Part shown: piece by piece, positions 37,721 through 50,236 of the stretch
Layout of the letters: every line of letters starts with the position of its first letter
Numbering within the stretch: the first letter of the stretch is position 1
Source: Clostridiales bacterium
Lineage (GTDB): Bacteria; Bacillota; Clostridia; Christensenellales; Aristaeellaceae
Direction of reading: 5' to 3'
Length of the DNA: 64,000 bases
Assembly (NCBI GenBank): GCA_017569285.1
Contig: CP069419.1
Span: 682,001 to 746,000 of the forward strand
Translations under genes and position numbers: made by a program
The notes under the pieces: generated by a model
What the model was told of the DNA's origin: nothing
The model's database searches: none
The model's input: only the letters and a program-made list of their open reading frames with translations

Positions 37721-39018
37721 CACGGTTCTCCCAGCATATCTTCGTTCAGTCGGATCAGTGCTTCCACAACATCCTGGCAGTACAGGCGGTCCAGTCCGCC
37801 GAGCGCCGGATCGTTTTCCACATACTCCCGCAGCGCGCCCGGATCTCCCATGGCCGCCCGGGCCGCCAGCCGGTTGGCGACGTCAATTTCCGCCATTGTC
37901 TCCGCCAGCGCGTCCGGAATCCGGATTCCGCGTTCCTCTGCTTCGCCGTCCTTCAGGCACAGGGTCGTTTCAATCACCGCTTCCCGCGGCAGCTGCGGCA
38001 TTTCCCCACCGTTCCTCCGGGTCACAGCCGGATAATCGCCCGTCTCCTTCCGGATCAGGGCCAGGGCCAGCCGCATCGGCCGGATGGGCGGCGCCTTGGA
38101 AAGAAGCAGCAGCTGCGCCATTGCGCCTTCCCCGGCGTCCGCGCCCTGCTCCCGCACCGTGTTCATATACAGGATGCGTTCCTTCCGCCGTTCCACGGTC
38201 TCGCCGAATTCCGGTTTCTCATCCGGAATATAGTCCGGCTGGGCCGGCAAAAACTCCGCATGGTCCGTCACATCCCCCGCAGGGACCGCGTCCCACCATC
38301 CAAGCCACCGCCGGCTGAGGCTTCCGAGCTCCCCGTTTGCCGCCGCCTTTTTCAGTTTCGGCATCAGGTCGCCCGCGCCGTCCCGGATTTCCGTCAGGAA
38401 TGCGAATCCGGGCAGTCCGGCGGTTTCCGCCTTCAGGTTTTCCGGCGTGATCTGCAGCCTTTTCGCGTACGTGTCCACGCCGTTGGCGCCCTTCATGGGC
38501 GTCCGTCCCATTCCGAAGCACCGATATCCCCGGTTCAGGAATACCGCGGTGGTCCGGGCCATGGGCTGTCCCAGGTTGATCACAACCGTCCCGGGGCAGT
38601 ACGTATCTATATCATCGCACAGGCGCATAACCGCCTTTCCGGCACGCAGCGCATGCATCAGGCCCTCGATTCCGCCGTTGACCCGCGCCTGGTCCGTCAG
38701 TCCCGGATTGTCCTCGTCATCGCTCCCCAGTGCGTTCCGGTCCATAAAGAACCGGCTCGCGGCCTGGGGATCCCCGGCGTAGATCACGCAGTCCGCATCC
38801 CGCAGGACTTCCCCGCGTTCCGCGCTGACCGTGATTCCGCCGCGGGCTCCGGCTTTGCGGAAAACGGCTTCCCCGTAGCCCTGCAGCACGTCGCGCATGG
38901 CCGGGTTAGTTTCCTCTGCAAAGACGTCTGCGTCCGTTTCCTTTCCGGCAAACAGCAGGTCCGCCAGCAGGGCGGGCAGGAGCATCGGGATGTCCTGCCC
39001 GATCAGTGCGATCTTCAT
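37720..39018 (-). CDS. GH4-like Rossmann protein with degenerate active site
   Basis: 432 residues, the length of family 4 glycosidases (NAD- and Mn-dependent alpha-glucosidase/galactosidase type). Similarities: KIALIGQD at the N-terminus, DADCVIYAGD (about 75), INLGQPMARTTAVF (about 146-159, compare the family's INxxNPM) and a YIP-containing segment. By my alignment the GAGS nucleotide loop reads GQDI, the metal-binding Cys-His of the usual GLCHS reads GMGRT (about 168), and the NH of GINH is lost (AGLPGF). It may therefore be catalytically dead or use new chemistry. It lies 30 bp after ileS. Family assignment is tentative; another dehydrogenase-like Rossmann family is possible. Confidence 0.5.
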   Translation of the reverse strand: MKIALIGQDIPMLLPALLADLLFAGKETDADVFAEETNPAMRDVLQGYGEAVFRKAGARGGITVSAERGEVLRDADCVIYAGDPQAASRFFMDRNALGSDDEDNPGLTDQARVNGGIEGLMHALRAGKAVMRLCDDIDTYCPGTVVINLGQPMARTTAVFLNRGYRCFGMGRTPMKGANGVDTYAKRLQITPENLKAETAGLPGFAFLTEIRDGAGDLMPKLKKAAANGELGSLSRRWLGWWDAVPAGDVTDHAEFLPAQPDYIPDEKPEFGETVERRKERILYMNTVREQGADAGEGAMAQLLLLSKAPPIRPMRLALALIRKETGDYPAVTRRNGGEMPQLPREAVIETTLCLKDGEAEERGIRIPDALAETMAEIDVANRLAARAAMGDPGALREYVENDPALGGLDRLYCQDVVEALIRLNEDMLGEP

Positions 39019-39048
39019 GGTTTTCCTTTCCTTGTCCTGCCGCGCGGC

Positions 39049-42174
<3,126 letters not shown>

Positions 42175-42281
42175 AACCCTACGCCTCCTGTGTATTTGCC
42201 AACCTTATATACTTCTCCGGTATTTCGGATATTTCCTGCTGTCCGGCCCCGCGGGCCGCTCTTTCCTTTTCCCGGCCCGGA

Positions 42282-44924
42282 TCACTCGCTTCGGAGTGCC
42301 ACCACCGGATCCTTCCTTGCCGCGATCCGCGACGGGATAATCCCGGCGATCAGTGTCAGCGCCATCGATATCAGCACCAGGATCACCGCGCCTGCCGGAG
42401 GCAGCTGCGCGATTCCGGTAATGCCCGTCACACCCTGCAGGATGATGTTCACCAGCAGCACCAGCAGCAGTGTCACACCGATGCCGATTGCCCCGGCCGT
42501 AAAGCCGATAATCAGCGTTTCAGCGTTGAATACCCGGGAGATATCCTTCCGGGACGCGCCGATAGACCGCAGGATACCGATCTCCTTGGTCCGCTCCAGC
42601 ACGCTGATGTAGGTGATAATCCCGATCATGATCGAAGATACCACCAGGCTGATCGCCACAAAGGCAATCAGCACATAGCTGATCGCGTTGATAATCGTGG
42701 TTACGGACGACATCAGCAGCCCGACGTAGTCCGTATACCGGATTATCTGCTCGTCCGCTGCCTCCGCGTTGTACCGGTCGATGATCTCCGTCACCCGCTC
42801 CTTGGCTTCAAAATCCCGCGGGTAGATGTAGATCGCGCTCGGGCTGTCCGCGTCGCTGACGCCCAGCGTCTTCAGGTTCTTCCCGGCGGAGCCTTCCACA
42901 CCGGCAGCCCCGCTCTGGGCCATCAGCCGGCGGATCATATCCTTGTTCAGCATTTTCCGGTAGGCGGCCGGAATCGTGTCCGCGCTGATCAGTCCCATTT
43001 CTTCCAGCTTTGCCAGGAACTCATCCGTTTCCATTTCATCCAGCATTGCCAGGATTTCATCCATCCCGCCGGCAAACGGCATTCCCGTAAAAACGTCGAT
43101 GTTCGGCTTTTCCTGCTGTTCCCGCACAATCTCGCTCTGCGCGACCTGTGCGAGCAGGTATTTCATCAGCTCCGGCCGGTATCCGATTGCCCCGGTTGCT
43201 GAGGTCGCCACCGCGTCCCCGGACGGGCGGATGATCCCGACCACCCGGATTTCCAGGGCTTCTTCCAGCTTCCGTGCAATGTAGCCGGCGTCGTCCCGCC
43301 GGTCTGCCCATCCGCTGCCGTCACGTTCAAAGTAATCCGTGTTTACCATCAGCCTGAACCGCATCGCCATCAGCTCGTCATAGGTATATTCCTTTTCCTC
43401 GCTTTCGATGGCGTTTCCCTGCATCAGCTCGTTGAACTGGCCCCGCAGTTCCGCCTGGTCCTTCAGTCCCAGGGAATACAGCGTGTAGTCGCTCAGCTCA
43501 TTCCGGCTGTTCACGATCAGCACCACTTCATCCATCTTTTCCGGCATCCGGCCTGCCAGAATGTCATACTGGGCCTTCAGCAGTTCCGGATTGTCCAGCA
43601 GTGCGTCAAATACGTTCATACGCCGCATGGACGCGTTCATCATCGTGTCCTGGAATCCCGTTGCGGCGGATGCGTTCACCATATCCATCATGCCGGTTGC
43701 GCTCATCGCCGTGGAAGGATTCACCTGCATGATGTGTTCCGGATCATCCGTCCGGTAAATCGTCAGCGGGGTATCATACTCGTACTCAATTCCGGATACC
43801 AGCTCCTGGATCCCGTTCCCGGGATCATCGATGAACGCTTTCAGGCTTTTCAGGTCATTGGTCGCGATCCCGCTCATCCACGCGCTCATCAGCTGGGTCA
43901 TCCGGCTGCCGGAGTACACCTTCCCGTCTTCATGCTCCCGGGCGTCCTTCCGGATATCCATCAGCGACGCCATCGTGTCCGACATGTCCACCGTCTGCAG
44001 GTCAATCTCAATCGGATACGAGGACAGCGCATCCCGCTGCACCCGGTCGATATAATTATTCACCCCGTTCGACAGGCTCATGATCAGTGCGATGCCGATA
44101 ATCCCGATGGATCCGGCAAATGCCGTCAGGAGGGTCCGTCCCTTCTTGGTCAGCAGGTTGTTCAGGCTCAGTCCCAGTGCTGTCCGGAAGCTCATGGACG
44201 TTTTCTGTTTCCGCTCCCCGGGTTCCGGCTTCTCCATACTGTCCGTCTTCCCGCCGCCGGTATCGCTTATCACTTTCCCGTCCAGCAGCCGGATCGTGCG
44301 GGTCGCGTATTTTTCCGCCAGGTCCGGGTTATGGGTGACCATAATCACCAGCTTGTCCCGGGCGATCTCCCGCAGGATGTCCATCACCTGCAGGCTGGTT
44401 TCGCTGTCCAGCGCGCCGGTCGGTTCATCCGCCAGCAGGATATCCGGGTCGTTCACCAGTGCCCGGGCAATTGCCACCCGCTGCATCTGGCCGCCGCTCA
44501 TCTCGTTGGGGCGTTTCTTCAGCTGGTCTCCCAGTCCGACCCGTTCCAGCACTTCCGTCGCGCGCCTCCGCCGTTCCTCCCGGCTCACGCCGGCTAGCGT
44601 CAGCGCCAATTCCACGTTGGCCAGAACCGTCTGGTGCGGAATCAGGTTGTAGCTCTGGAACACAAATCCGATCGAATGATTCCGGTATACATCCCAGTCC
44701 TTTTCCCTGAACTGCTTCGTGCTCCGGCCGTTGATCAGCAGGTCGCCCGTCGTATACCGGTCCAGTCCGCCGATGATATTCAGCAAGGTGGTCTTCCCGC
44801 ATCCGGACGGACCGAGAATGGCAGCAAACTCACTTTCCCCGAATTCCAGATCAATACCGCGCAGGGCTTCCACCCGGGTGTTTCCTGCTGCGTAATCCTT
44901 TGTAATTCCCCGTAAAGTCAGCAT
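42282..44924 (-). CDS. MacB-like ABC transporter, fused ATPase and FtsX-type permease
   Basis: 880 residues from the ATG at 44924, which has AGGGGGTGG at correct spacing; an upstream in-frame ATG at 44936 abuts that site. The ATPase (1-225) has GPSGCGKTT (about 40), MSGGQMQR (about 140) and ILLADEPTGALDS. The permease has a first helix about 275-295, a large extracellular domain with Met-rich stretches (about 300-720), then three C-terminal helices with YISVLERTKEIGILRSIGASRKDI. Such pumps move peptides or sense antimicrobial peptides by mechanotransmission. No two-component system is adjacent. It is the first gene of the ileS-tgt run, preceded by a promoter and a dyad. Confidence 0.88.
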   Translation of the reverse strand: MLTLRGITKDYAAGNTRVEALRGIDLEFGESEFAAILGPSGCGKTTLLNIIGGLDRYTTGDLLINGRSTKQFREKDWDVYRNHSIGFVFQSYNLIPHQTVLANVELALTLAGVSREERRRRATEVLERVGLGDQLKKRPNEMSGGQMQRVAIARALVNDPDILLADEPTGALDSETSLQVMDILREIARDKLVIMVTHNPDLAEKYATRTIRLLDGKVISDTGGGKTDSMEKPEPGERKQKTSMSFRTALGLSLNNLLTKKGRTLLTAFAGSIGIIGIALIMSLSNGVNNYIDRVQRDALSSYPIEIDLQTVDMSDTMASLMDIRKDAREHEDGKVYSGSRMTQLMSAWMSGIATNDLKSLKAFIDDPGNGIQELVSGIEYEYDTPLTIYRTDDPEHIMQVNPSTAMSATGMMDMVNASAATGFQDTMMNASMRRMNVFDALLDNPELLKAQYDILAGRMPEKMDEVVLIVNSRNELSDYTLYSLGLKDQAELRGQFNELMQGNAIESEEKEYTYDELMAMRFRLMVNTDYFERDGSGWADRRDDAGYIARKLEEALEIRVVGIIRPSGDAVATSATGAIGYRPELMKYLLAQVAQSEIVREQQEKPNIDVFTGMPFAGGMDEILAMLDEMETDEFLAKLEEMGLISADTIPAAYRKMLNKDMIRRLMAQSGAAGVEGSAGKNLKTLGVSDADSPSAIYIYPRDFEAKERVTEIIDRYNAEAADEQIIRYTDYVGLLMSSVTTIINAISYVLIAFVAISLVVSSIMIGIITYISVLERTKEIGILRSIGASRKDISRVFNAETLIIGFTAGAIGIGVTLLLVLLVNIILQGVTGITGIAQLPPAGAVILVLISMALTLIAGIIPSRIAARKDPVVALRSE

Positions 44925-44966
44925 GCTTCCATCCACCCCCTTTCGTACAATGCGTATAGATATGAT

Positions 44967-44996
44967 ATTTTATCACAAACATATGCGGTTAAGCAA
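44967..44996 (-). promoter_or_regulatory. promoter for MacB-like transporter operon
   Basis: On the minus strand TTGCTT (44991-44996), 18 bp, TAAAAT (44967-44972). The -35 box is one arm of the dyad at 44991-45009. Confidence 0.6.
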
Positions 44997-45009
44997 TGAT
45001 TTATTGCTT
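44991..45009. promoter_or_regulatory. dyad overlapping -35 box, possible operator
   Basis: AAGCAAT, 5-bp spacer, ATTGCTT: a perfect 7-bp inverted repeat in the divergent region between the MacB-like transporter and the membrane protein gene, covering the transporter's -35 box. Confidence 0.45.
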
Positions 45010-45113
45010 CACTGTGATAGAGGGAAAATGCGATCCGCGGCGAATAGAACAATAGACGCTTTATTTTCATACGACCGGCGGGTCCGGGCTTTGTCCCGGA
45101 AGGAGGAACCGAT

Positions 45114-45782
45114 ATGCTGCAGTTCTGGGGAGACGGTTCTCAGCAGGCAAAAGACCTGGTCAGTGCCATCCGGGTCCGGAGCACGGAGAATTTCAACTGG
45201 ACCTTCATTTTTATCCTGGCAGTGGTTTTCTACATTTACTGGTCCGAAATCCACAAAAAGAACACCGAAGTGGTATGTGCCGGCCTTGCGCTGTACGCCG
45301 TTCACTGGCTGTATGAGATCTGCAATGCGGTCATCGGCCATTTTGCCGGTTACCCTCTCTGGTCGGTGTCCAACGAATCCACCACGTTTATCCTGCTCAT
45401 CGGCGTCTGCTGGGAACTTTCCATGATGTTCTCCGTCGCCGGTATGATTTCGTTCAAGATGCTGCCGCAGGACCGTACAAAGCGGTATTTCGCCCGCGGC
45501 GGAAAGGGCGGCGTCAGCTGCCGGCTTGTCGGTGCCCTGGAGATGGCGCTTCTCTTCGCGCTCTTTGAATCCTTCCTGGCCGGCACCTCCAACCATTCGT
45601 TCATCTGGGTTTATCCGTGGTGGGGCGTCATTCCGGTTTTCATCACGACCTATGTCCCGTTCTTCCTGGCCAGCAACTATATCCCGGATCTGGAGCCGAA
45701 AAAACGGAAAACCGTGCTGATCACGCTGTGGGCCCTGGTGGCCGTCCTGCTGGCGTTCCTGATCCCCCTCGGAATCATCTGA
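45114..45782 (+). CDS. multi-pass membrane protein, function unknown
   Basis: 222 residues with five or six hydrophobic segments (about 28-46, 52-75, 88-110, 138-160, 168-186, 198-220). Aromatic-rich start (FNWTFIFILAVVFYIYW) and a conserved-looking YPWWGVIPVFITTYVPFF stretch. I do not recognise the family. ATG start with GGAAGGAGG upstream. It is transcribed away from the MacB-like transporter and ends at a bidirectional terminator. Confidence 0.7.
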   Translation: MLQFWGDGSQQAKDLVSAIRVRSTENFNWTFIFILAVVFYIYWSEIHKKNTEVVCAGLALYAVHWLYEICNAVIGHFAGYPLWSVSNESTTFILLIGVCWELSMMFSVAGMISFKMLPQDRTKRYFARGGKGGVSCRLVGALEMALLFALFESFLAGTSNHSFIWVYPWWGVIPVFITTYVPFFLASNYIPDLEPKKRKTVLITLWALVAVLLAFLIPLGII

Positions 45783-45800
45783 TCCGCTGCCTGCACAGAA

Positions 45801-45826
45801 AAGAGGGCGCCTTCCGGCGTCCTCTT
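45801..45826. terminator. bidirectional terminator between membrane protein gene and pfkB-type gene
   Basis: AAGAGGGCGCC and GGCGTCCTCTT pair around TTCC, giving U-rich ends in both directions between convergent genes. Confidence 0.8.
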
Positions 45827-45846
45827 CTTCATATCATCACGGACTG

Positions 45847-46818
45847 TCATTTTCCGCAAACCTGTTTCTTCAGCTCCGTGTACCGGGCTATGGGTTCATC
45901 CGCGGACCGGATTCCCTGGTTTGCCCCCGCAGTTTCCACAATGCAGGAGGCCGCCGCGCAGGCAAACAGCCCGCAGTCTGCCGGCGTCATTCTCCGGCTC
46001 AGCCCGTACACAAAACCGGCGGCAAACGCGTCCCCGGCCCCGGTGGTATCCACCGCCCGGGATACGGGATATGCCGGCAGCTCCAGCAGCTCATCCCGGG
46101 TGGCAATCACACACCCCCGCGCGCCGCGCTTGATCACCGCGCATCCCACGCCGGCCTCCGTAAACAGCCGTGCGTTTTTCCGTGCGTCCGCCTCGCCGGT
46201 CAGCAGTTCTGCCTCCGCCTCATTCGGGAAAATATAATCGATCATGGGCAGGATGCCGCGGAGGTCCTCCAGTTTTTCCCCGTTCTTGGCCTTCGTCATG
46301 TCGGCGCACAGGATCCTTCCCGGCTTCTTCCGCGCTTCCGCGACAACCGCTTCCATCGCCGGAATGTCCATCTCCCGGGATACAAACATTCCCGGAAAAC
46401 ATATGATATCACCGGCGGACGCCAGGAACGGCAGGTAATCCTCCCGGCGGATCCGCCGCATGCTTCCGTGCGGATCCGTCAGGAAATACCGTTCTCCCTG
46501 CGGGTCAACCAGCACGATGTTCACGCTCGTCGGCGCATCCGCCGCGCGGTTGATTCCGGCACCGGAAATGCCTTCCTTTTCCAGGAAACGAACCAGTCGG
46601 TCTCCCGTTTCATCCTGCCCGACGCTGGATATCAGTTCCACATGCGCCCCGAGCCTGCGCAGCACGACCGCTTCGTTCAGTGCGTCCCCGCCGTACGCAA
46701 TGCGGATATCCTCCATCGGCAGGGAGCCGGTATGCAGCTTTCCGAAATCCACCGGGCGGGTCGTCACATCCACGTTGACCGGCCCGAAAACGGAAATCTT
46801 TTCCTCCGGATATTCCAT
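45847..46818 (-). CDS. PfkB family carbohydrate kinase
   Basis: 323 residues. The ribokinase-fold signature DTTGAGDAFAAGF (about 256-268) contains the catalytic Asp and anion hole; the N-terminal sugar-binding YGGDALNEAVVLRRLGA (about 42-58) is present, with Asp and Asn typical of sugar binding. It phosphorylates a sugar or nucleoside; fructose, ribose and 2-keto-3-deoxygluconate kinases cannot be told apart here. It is the last gene of the exporter-diguanylate cyclase operon, 41 bp after the cyclase. Confidence 0.88.
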   Translation of the reverse strand: MEYPEEKISVFGPVNVDVTTRPVDFGKLHTGSLPMEDIRIAYGGDALNEAVVLRRLGAHVELISSVGQDETGDRLVRFLEKEGISGAGINRAADAPTSVNIVLVDPQGERYFLTDPHGSMRRIRREDYLPFLASAGDIICFPGMFVSREMDIPAMEAVVAEARKKPGRILCADMTKAKNGEKLEDLRGILPMIDYIFPNEAEAELLTGEADARKNARLFTEAGVGCAVIKRGARGCVIATRDELLELPAYPVSRAVDTTGAGDAFAAGFVYGLSRRMTPADCGLFACAAASCIVETAGANQGIRSADEPIARYTELKKQVCGK

Positions 46819-46859
46819 GCCTGCTCCTGTTCCGCCTTCGGGTTCCCCGACGGCGTTTT

Positions 46860-48230
46860 TTATTCCCCGTATATCCGGCAGCCCAGCTTGCCGTTCTGTT
46901 TCATCTGCAGCAGGGCTTTGTCCGCGTCCTTCAGGATGTCCGGTCCCGGGTTTTCCCGGTCCCAGAACGCGGCGCCGACGCTCACGGAGATCGGCGGCAT
47001 TCCCTTCCGCCGCTCCTTCACCAGTTCCTCGTTGATTTCATCAATTTTCAGCTTGATATCCTCGGACTGGGCACTTCCGGTGTTCTTCATGATAATCACG
47101 AATTCGTCCCCGCCGATCCGGCTGATATGGTCTTCCTTCCGGAATTTGGACCCGATGGTTTCCGTCACGCGGCGAAGCACACGGTCGCCCACGTCATGGC
47201 CGTATACGTCGTTGTAGTGCTTGAAGCCGTCCACGTCGACAATTGCAATGCCGATCCGGTCATTCCGGCACCGGTCATACTCCCTGTCGAACGCTGCCCG
47301 GTTGTATACGCCGGTCAGCGCGTCATGGGTCGCCGAGTATTCCAGCTCCTCCTGCTTTTCCGTACTGTCCCGCAGTACCTCGTTATAAACCCGGGCAAGG
47401 TTGCGCATCTCAAAGCTTCCCTGCTCCGGAATCTCTTCCCGGTTGTCCAGGTTGCTCACGCTCCGGTTGATCGGCAGGATAATCAACAGCAGGTTGGACA
47501 GCATCGCCAGCACCGCGATCACCAGGAAAATCACCCCGAATGTCCGGAGCAGCAGCAGTTCCTGCCGTATCCGGGCGGTGGTCACGCCCATCTGCTGCTG
47601 AACCGTTTCGGAAGCGGCCCGGTGGCTGGCATCCACGCGGTCGGACAGCCGGCTCCGGATTGCGCTGTAATCCGTCCGGTCCAGGATCTCCTGCGCCTTT
47701 GCAAGCTTCTGTTCCGCGTCCAGTATAGCGTCTTCCGGGCGGATTTCCGTTCCGGCAAATTCCGCCGGGTAGGAACCCAGGCTCACCGGCAGCGTTTCCG
47801 CCTTCAGGCGCATGGCGTAGGCGTCCTGCTCCGCCAGTGTCCGGAAAGCTTCCACCGCTTCCTCCAGGTACCGGTCCGAAGCAGCGGTGCCTTGGGCTCC
47901 CGCCGCTCCGCTGCCGTCAAGCTGCCGGCGGATCACGTCCATCTGGCTGTAGAAGGCCATCACATGGGCGGGGTCCCCCGTCTGCAGGAAGCTGCGGCTC
48001 TCGCTCAGCATGCTGCCGGAAAACTCCTCAATCATCCCGGCGTCCTGCTGGGTGTTGATGTACTTTCCCGTCTCTTCGATCAGCTGCTGGTACGCGGAAT
48101 TCAGCCGGTTCGTGGCAATGATTATGCCGATCGAACCGATCACGGTCACCGCAAGCAGCACGATATTCACCCGGCTCAGCCTGATGCCGTGCCGGGCCGC
48201 ACCGGACAGCCTGTCCCGAATGGCTCCCAC
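46860..48230 (-). CDS. membrane-bound diguanylate cyclase (GGDEF)
   Basis: 456 residues. One helix at about 22-40, an extracytoplasmic helical sensor region (about 41-228), a second helix (about 230-252), a short linker and a C-terminal GGDEF domain. The active site is intact (RIGGDEFVII, about 370), and an inhibitory I-site RKED lies exactly five residues before it. It would make cyclic di-GMP in response to an unknown outside signal. No EAL or HD-GYP gene is in the window. It starts 38 bp after the ABC exporter gene. Cyclic di-GMP control of the surface adhesins is an attractive but unproven link. Confidence 0.92.
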   Translation of the reverse strand: MGAIRDRLSGAARHGIRLSRVNIVLLAVTVIGSIGIIIATNRLNSAYQQLIEETGKYINTQQDAGMIEEFSGSMLSESRSFLQTGDPAHVMAFYSQMDVIRRQLDGSGAAGAQGTAASDRYLEEAVEAFRTLAEQDAYAMRLKAETLPVSLGSYPAEFAGTEIRPEDAILDAEQKLAKAQEILDRTDYSAIRSRLSDRVDASHRAASETVQQQMGVTTARIRQELLLLRTFGVIFLVIAVLAMLSNLLLIILPINRSVSNLDNREEIPEQGSFEMRNLARVYNEVLRDSTEKQEELEYSATHDALTGVYNRAAFDREYDRCRNDRIGIAIVDVDGFKHYNDVYGHDVGDRVLRRVTETIGSKFRKEDHISRIGGDEFVIIMKNTGSAQSEDIKLKIDEINEELVKERRKGMPPISVSVGAAFWDRENPGPDILKDADKALLQMKQNGKLGCRIYGE

Positions 48231-48268
48231 GTTCGTCCCTCTTTTCAGTTTTCCGGGTCCCTCTGTGC

Positions 48269-50236
48269 TTACTCCAGTTCAAACGCGCCGGTATAGAGCT
48301 GGTAATACTGCCCCTTCTCGGCAATCAGCTGGTCATGGCTGCCCCGCTCGATAATCCGGCCATGGTCCAGCACCATAATCACGTCGCTGTTCTGTACGGT
48401 GGAAAGGCGGTGGGCAATCACAAATACCGTCCGTCCCTGCATCAGCCGGTCCATGCCGCGCTGCACGAGCGCTTCTGTCCGGGTATCGATGGAGGAAGTT
48501 GCTTCATCCAGGATCATCACCGGCGGATCCGCCACGGCCGCCCGGGCGATGGAAATCAGCTGGCGCTGTCCCTGGCTCAGTCCGCTTCCGTCTCCCTTGA
48601 GCACGGTGTTGTAGCCGTCCGGAAGGCGGGTGATAAAGTCATCCGCGTTCGCCAGCTTTGCCGCGGCAATGCACTCCTCGTCCGTGGCATCCAGCTTGCC
48701 GTAGCGGATGTTGTCCATCACGGTGCCGGTAAACAGGTTCACATCCTGCAGCACCACACCCAGGCTCCGCCGCAGGTCATTCTTGCAGATCTTGTTGATG
48801 TTGATCCCGTCATAGCGGATCTTGCCGTCCGCAATGTCGTAGAACCGGTTGATCAGGTTGGTGATGGTTGTCTTGCCCGCGCCGGTTGCGCCGACAAACG
48901 CCACCTTCTGCCCGGGCCGCGCATACAGCGTAATATCATGCAGTACGGGTTTCTCCGGTTCATAGGCAAAATCCACATGTTCCATCACCACGTCGCCGCT
49001 CAGCCGGGTATAGGTCACGGAGCCGTCGGCGCTGTGGGGATGCTTCCATGCCCACAGTCCGGTGTGTTCCTCCGTCTCAACCAGTTCGCCGTCCACCTCG
49101 CGCGCGTTCACCAGATGCACATAGCCCGCGTCCGCTTCCGGTGCCTCATCCATCAGGGCGAAGATCCGGCCCGCGCCTGCCACGGCCATAGCGATGAAGT
49201 TGATCTGCTGTGCCATCTGGTTGATCGGCTGCATGAAGTTCCGGCTCAGGGTCAGGAACGCCGCGATATTGCCCAGCGTCAGGGTGCCCATGCCGGCCAG
49301 GCTCAGGTTGCCCATGCCGGCAATCGCCATCGCGCCGCCCGCGATCGCGAGCACCACATACAGCAGGTGGCCCATGTTGTTGTTCACCGGGCCGAGGATG
49401 TTGCCCAGCTTATTCGCCTCGGTGGCGTTTTCGGTCAGCTCATCGTTCAGCTCATCAAACTCTTCCTTGGCTTCCGGCTCATGGTTGAATACCTTCACGA
49501 CCTTCTGGCCATTCACCATTTCCTCAATATAGCCGTTCAGGGAAGCCAGCGATGTCTGCTGCTTCACAAAATACTTGGCGCTTCCGGATCCGATCTTCAT
49601 CGTGACCTTCAGCATCACCATCGTTCCGATGATGATCAGGATCGTCAGCCACACGCTGCAGCGCAGCATCGAGATCAGCACCACCACCAGCGTGATGATG
49701 GATGAAATGCTCTGGGGGAGCACCTGGCTCACCATCTGCCGGAGCGTATCGGTATCGTTCGTGTAATGGCTCATGACCTCGCCGTGGGTATGCGTGTCAA
49801 AGTACCGGATCGGCAGTGTCTGCATATGGTCGAACATTTCATCCCGCACCTTGCGCAGTACACTCTGGCTGACAACCGCCATAATCCGGGCCTGCACATA
49901 GACGGCCGCAATGGCCAGCAGGTACAGCGCCGCCATTCTCAGGATTGCCGCAAGCAGGGGGCTGAAATCCTGGCTGCCGGATGCCAGCATCGGGGTGATA
50001 TGGTCATCGATGATGGTTCCGAGGAAAGTAGCCGCTGCGGCGGTAGCCACCGCGTTGAGGATGATGCAGCACATCACCACCAGCAGGCGGGGCCAGTACG
50101 GCTTCACGTATCCCATCAGGCGCTTCAGGGATTCCTTGTTGATCGGCTGGCGGGGACCCATTGCCCGCGGTCCCCGGGGACCGCCGCCCATGTTCTGGGA
50201 CGGCTGCCTCTGCGGGCGCCTTTTCTGCTCACTCAT
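48269..50236 (-). CDS. heterodimeric ABC exporter, subunit with canonical Walker B
   Basis: 655 residues from the ATG at 50236, which overlaps the partner's stop (ATGAGTGA) and follows GGGAGG; a longer frame to 50323 is only upstream overlap. N-terminal Pro/Gln/Arg-rich cytosolic extension (1-35), six-helix exporter domain (about 40-350), ATPase with GATGAGKTT (about 455), Walker B VMILDEATSS with catalytic Glu, and H-loop AHRLS. Its signature reads LSQGQ instead of LSGGQ. Together with the partner, which lacks the catalytic Glu and His, this is the asymmetric arrangement of BmrCD/LmrCD/TM287-288 exporters. Substrate unknown; drugs or lipids are usual. Confidence 0.92.
   Translation of the reverse strand: MSEQKRRPQRQPSQNMGGGPRGPRAMGPRQPINKESLKRLMGYVKPYWPRLLVVMCCIILNAVATAAAATFLGTIIDDHITPMLASGSQDFSPLLAAILRMAALYLLAIAAVYVQARIMAVVSQSVLRKVRDEMFDHMQTLPIRYFDTHTHGEVMSHYTNDTDTLRQMVSQVLPQSISSIITLVVVLISMLRCSVWLTILIIIGTMVMLKVTMKIGSGSAKYFVKQQTSLASLNGYIEEMVNGQKVVKVFNHEPEAKEEFDELNDELTENATEANKLGNILGPVNNNMGHLLYVVLAIAGGAMAIAGMGNLSLAGMGTLTLGNIAAFLTLSRNFMQPINQMAQQINFIAMAVAGAGRIFALMDEAPEADAGYVHLVNAREVDGELVETEEHTGLWAWKHPHSADGSVTYTRLSGDVVMEHVDFAYEPEKPVLHDITLYARPGQKVAFVGATGAGKTTITNLINRFYDIADGKIRYDGININKICKNDLRRSLGVVLQDVNLFTGTVMDNIRYGKLDATDEECIAAAKLANADDFITRLPDGYNTVLKGDGSGLSQGQRQLISIARAAVADPPVMILDEATSSIDTRTEALVQRGMDRLMQGRTVFVIAHRLSTVQNSDVIMVLDHGRIIERGSHDQLIAEKGQYYQLYTGAFELE

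Noticed and set aside
42175-42281. T-box leader before ileS
   Set aside because: The gap is only about 107 bp, with no specifier stem or antiterminator pattern.
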